NCBI GenBank assembly: GCA_006227785.1
Contig: SBFU01000435.1
Span: 1 to 5,848, forward strand
Length of the DNA: 5,848 nucleotides
Reading direction: 5' to 3'
Origin: Burkholderiales bacterium
Lineage (GTDB): Bacteria; Pseudomonadota; Gammaproteobacteria; Burkholderiales; Burkholderiaceae_C
Shown here: one piece after another, positions 5,371 to 5,848 of the stretch
How the letters are laid out: the number at the start of each line of letters is the position of its first letter
Numbering within the stretch: position 1 is the first letter of the stretch
Program-made: the position numbers and the translations under genes
Notes under the pieces: model-generated
Seen by the model: the letters and a program-made list of their open reading frames with translations, nothing else
Told to the model about the DNA's origin: nothing
The model's database searches: none

Positions 5371-5848
5371 CCGCTTCCCGCGTGAACAACAGCCGCCGAT
5401 GGGCGGGCCTTGGCCTGGCCACCCTGACCCTAGGACTGGTCCTGCCTGGTTGCGCACCGCTGCTGGTGGGTGGCGCAGCCGTGACCAGCGCGGTGGTCAT
5501 CACCGACAGGCGCACCTCTGGTGCCCAGCTGGAAGACCAGGGCATCGAGCTGCGGGCGGCCAGCCGCCTGCGCGACGAGTTGGGCTCGCGGGTGCGTGTC
5601 AATGTGACCAGCTACAACCGCCGGGCCTTGCTCACGGGCGAGGTCCCCAACGAGCGCGACAAGGCGCTGGTGGCCGAGATCGTCGGCAAGGTCGAGAACG
5701 TGACCGAGGTCATCAACGAACTGGCCATTGTCAACAGCCCGTCCTTGCGCGAACGCGCCGCCGATACCGTGATCACCGGCCGTATCAAGGCCAGCATCAT
5801 CGATGTGAAGGAACTGCCGGTTAACGCGTTCAAGATCGTCACCGAACG
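5367..5848 (+). CDS. dolP: BON-domain outer-membrane lipoprotein, DolP (YraP) type (C-terminus off the window)
   Basis: The frame is open from ATG 5367 to the right edge (160 codons); E. coli DolP has 191 residues, so perhaps 30-60 are missing. A basic N-terminus and hydrophobic core lead to the lipobox LPGC, with the lipidated Cys at 29. Ala at +2 predicts outer-membrane sorting. The Gly/Ala/Val-rich linker (33-45) and TDRRTSG (46-52) match DolP closely. BON domain 1 spans about 55-125 (VRVNVTSYNRRALLTGEV and VENVTEVINELAI). BON domain 2 begins near 134 (DTVITGRIKASI) and is cut. In E. coli, DolP binds anionic phospholipids in the periplasm and supports outer-membrane integrity. AGGAG at 5354-5358 lies 8 bases before the ATG, which overlaps the diaA stop as ATGA, so translation is probably coupled. 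SRRWAG at 9-14 is only faintly Tat-like. Confidence 0.93.
   Translation, partial: MTASRVNNSRRWAGLGLATLTLGLVLPGCAPLLVGGAAVTSAVVITDRRTSGAQLEDQGIELRAASRLRDELGSRVRVNVTSYNRRALLTGEVPNERDKALVAEIVGKVENVTEVINELAIVNSPSLRERAADTVITGRIKASIIDVKELPVNAFKIVTE

Noticed and set aside
1..5848. CRISPR array, insertion sequence, prophage, tRNA/rRNA or defence system
   Set aside because: There is no regularly spaced repeat, transposase, integrase, terminal inverted repeat or RNA gene signature; all coding space is taken by housekeeping or envelope genes of similar composition.

Overview
The window looks like ordinary chromosomal DNA from a GC-rich betaproteobacterium, most likely Comamonadaceae or a near relative in Burkholderiales. 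The basis is the strong third-codon GC bias, the family-level character of the proteins, and an rsmI / yraN-diaA-dolP neighbourhood with no lpoA between rsmI and yraN. I assigned this by eye, not by a database search. There are no mobile elements, phage genes, tRNA or rRNA genes, CRISPR repeats or signs of recent transfer.

Left part (1-2814, all minus strand, transcribed right to left). A 223-residue exported protein of unknown function comes first, then a two-helix DUF502 membrane protein. Last is the N-terminal half of a large CoA-binding/ADP-forming acyl-CoA synthetase-like protein of the PatZ/Pka lysine acetyltransferase type, which runs off the left edge. The second and third genes are only 25 bases apart and may share a transcript.

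Middle (2815-4225). A 150-base divergent spacer holds a perfect 8+8 dyad. It separates the exported-protein gene from a plus-strand gene for a 108-residue membrane protein. That gene converges on rsmI (minus strand) with only 10 bases between the two stops.

Right part (4219-5848, plus strand). yraN, a diaA-type SIS protein gene and a dolP-type BON lipoprotein gene (cut by the right edge) lie in the same order as in E. coli. diaA and dolP overlap by ATGA. rsmI and yraN are divergent and their 5' ends appear to overlap, because lpoA is absent. diaA has no Shine-Dalgarno sequence, and a TATGAT -10 element is placed so that transcription would begin at or near its ATG.

Functionally this is a housekeeping set: 16S rRNA methylation (RsmI), a nuclease-fold protein (YraN), replication initiation (DiaA), outer-membrane integrity (DolP), and membrane or metabolic proteins on the left. 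I found no convincing new biological system. The points worth a second look are the possible leaderless start of diaA, the overlapping rsmI/yraN starts, the retained catalytic histidine in the PatZ-like protein, two uncharacterised envelope proteins and the dyad between them.
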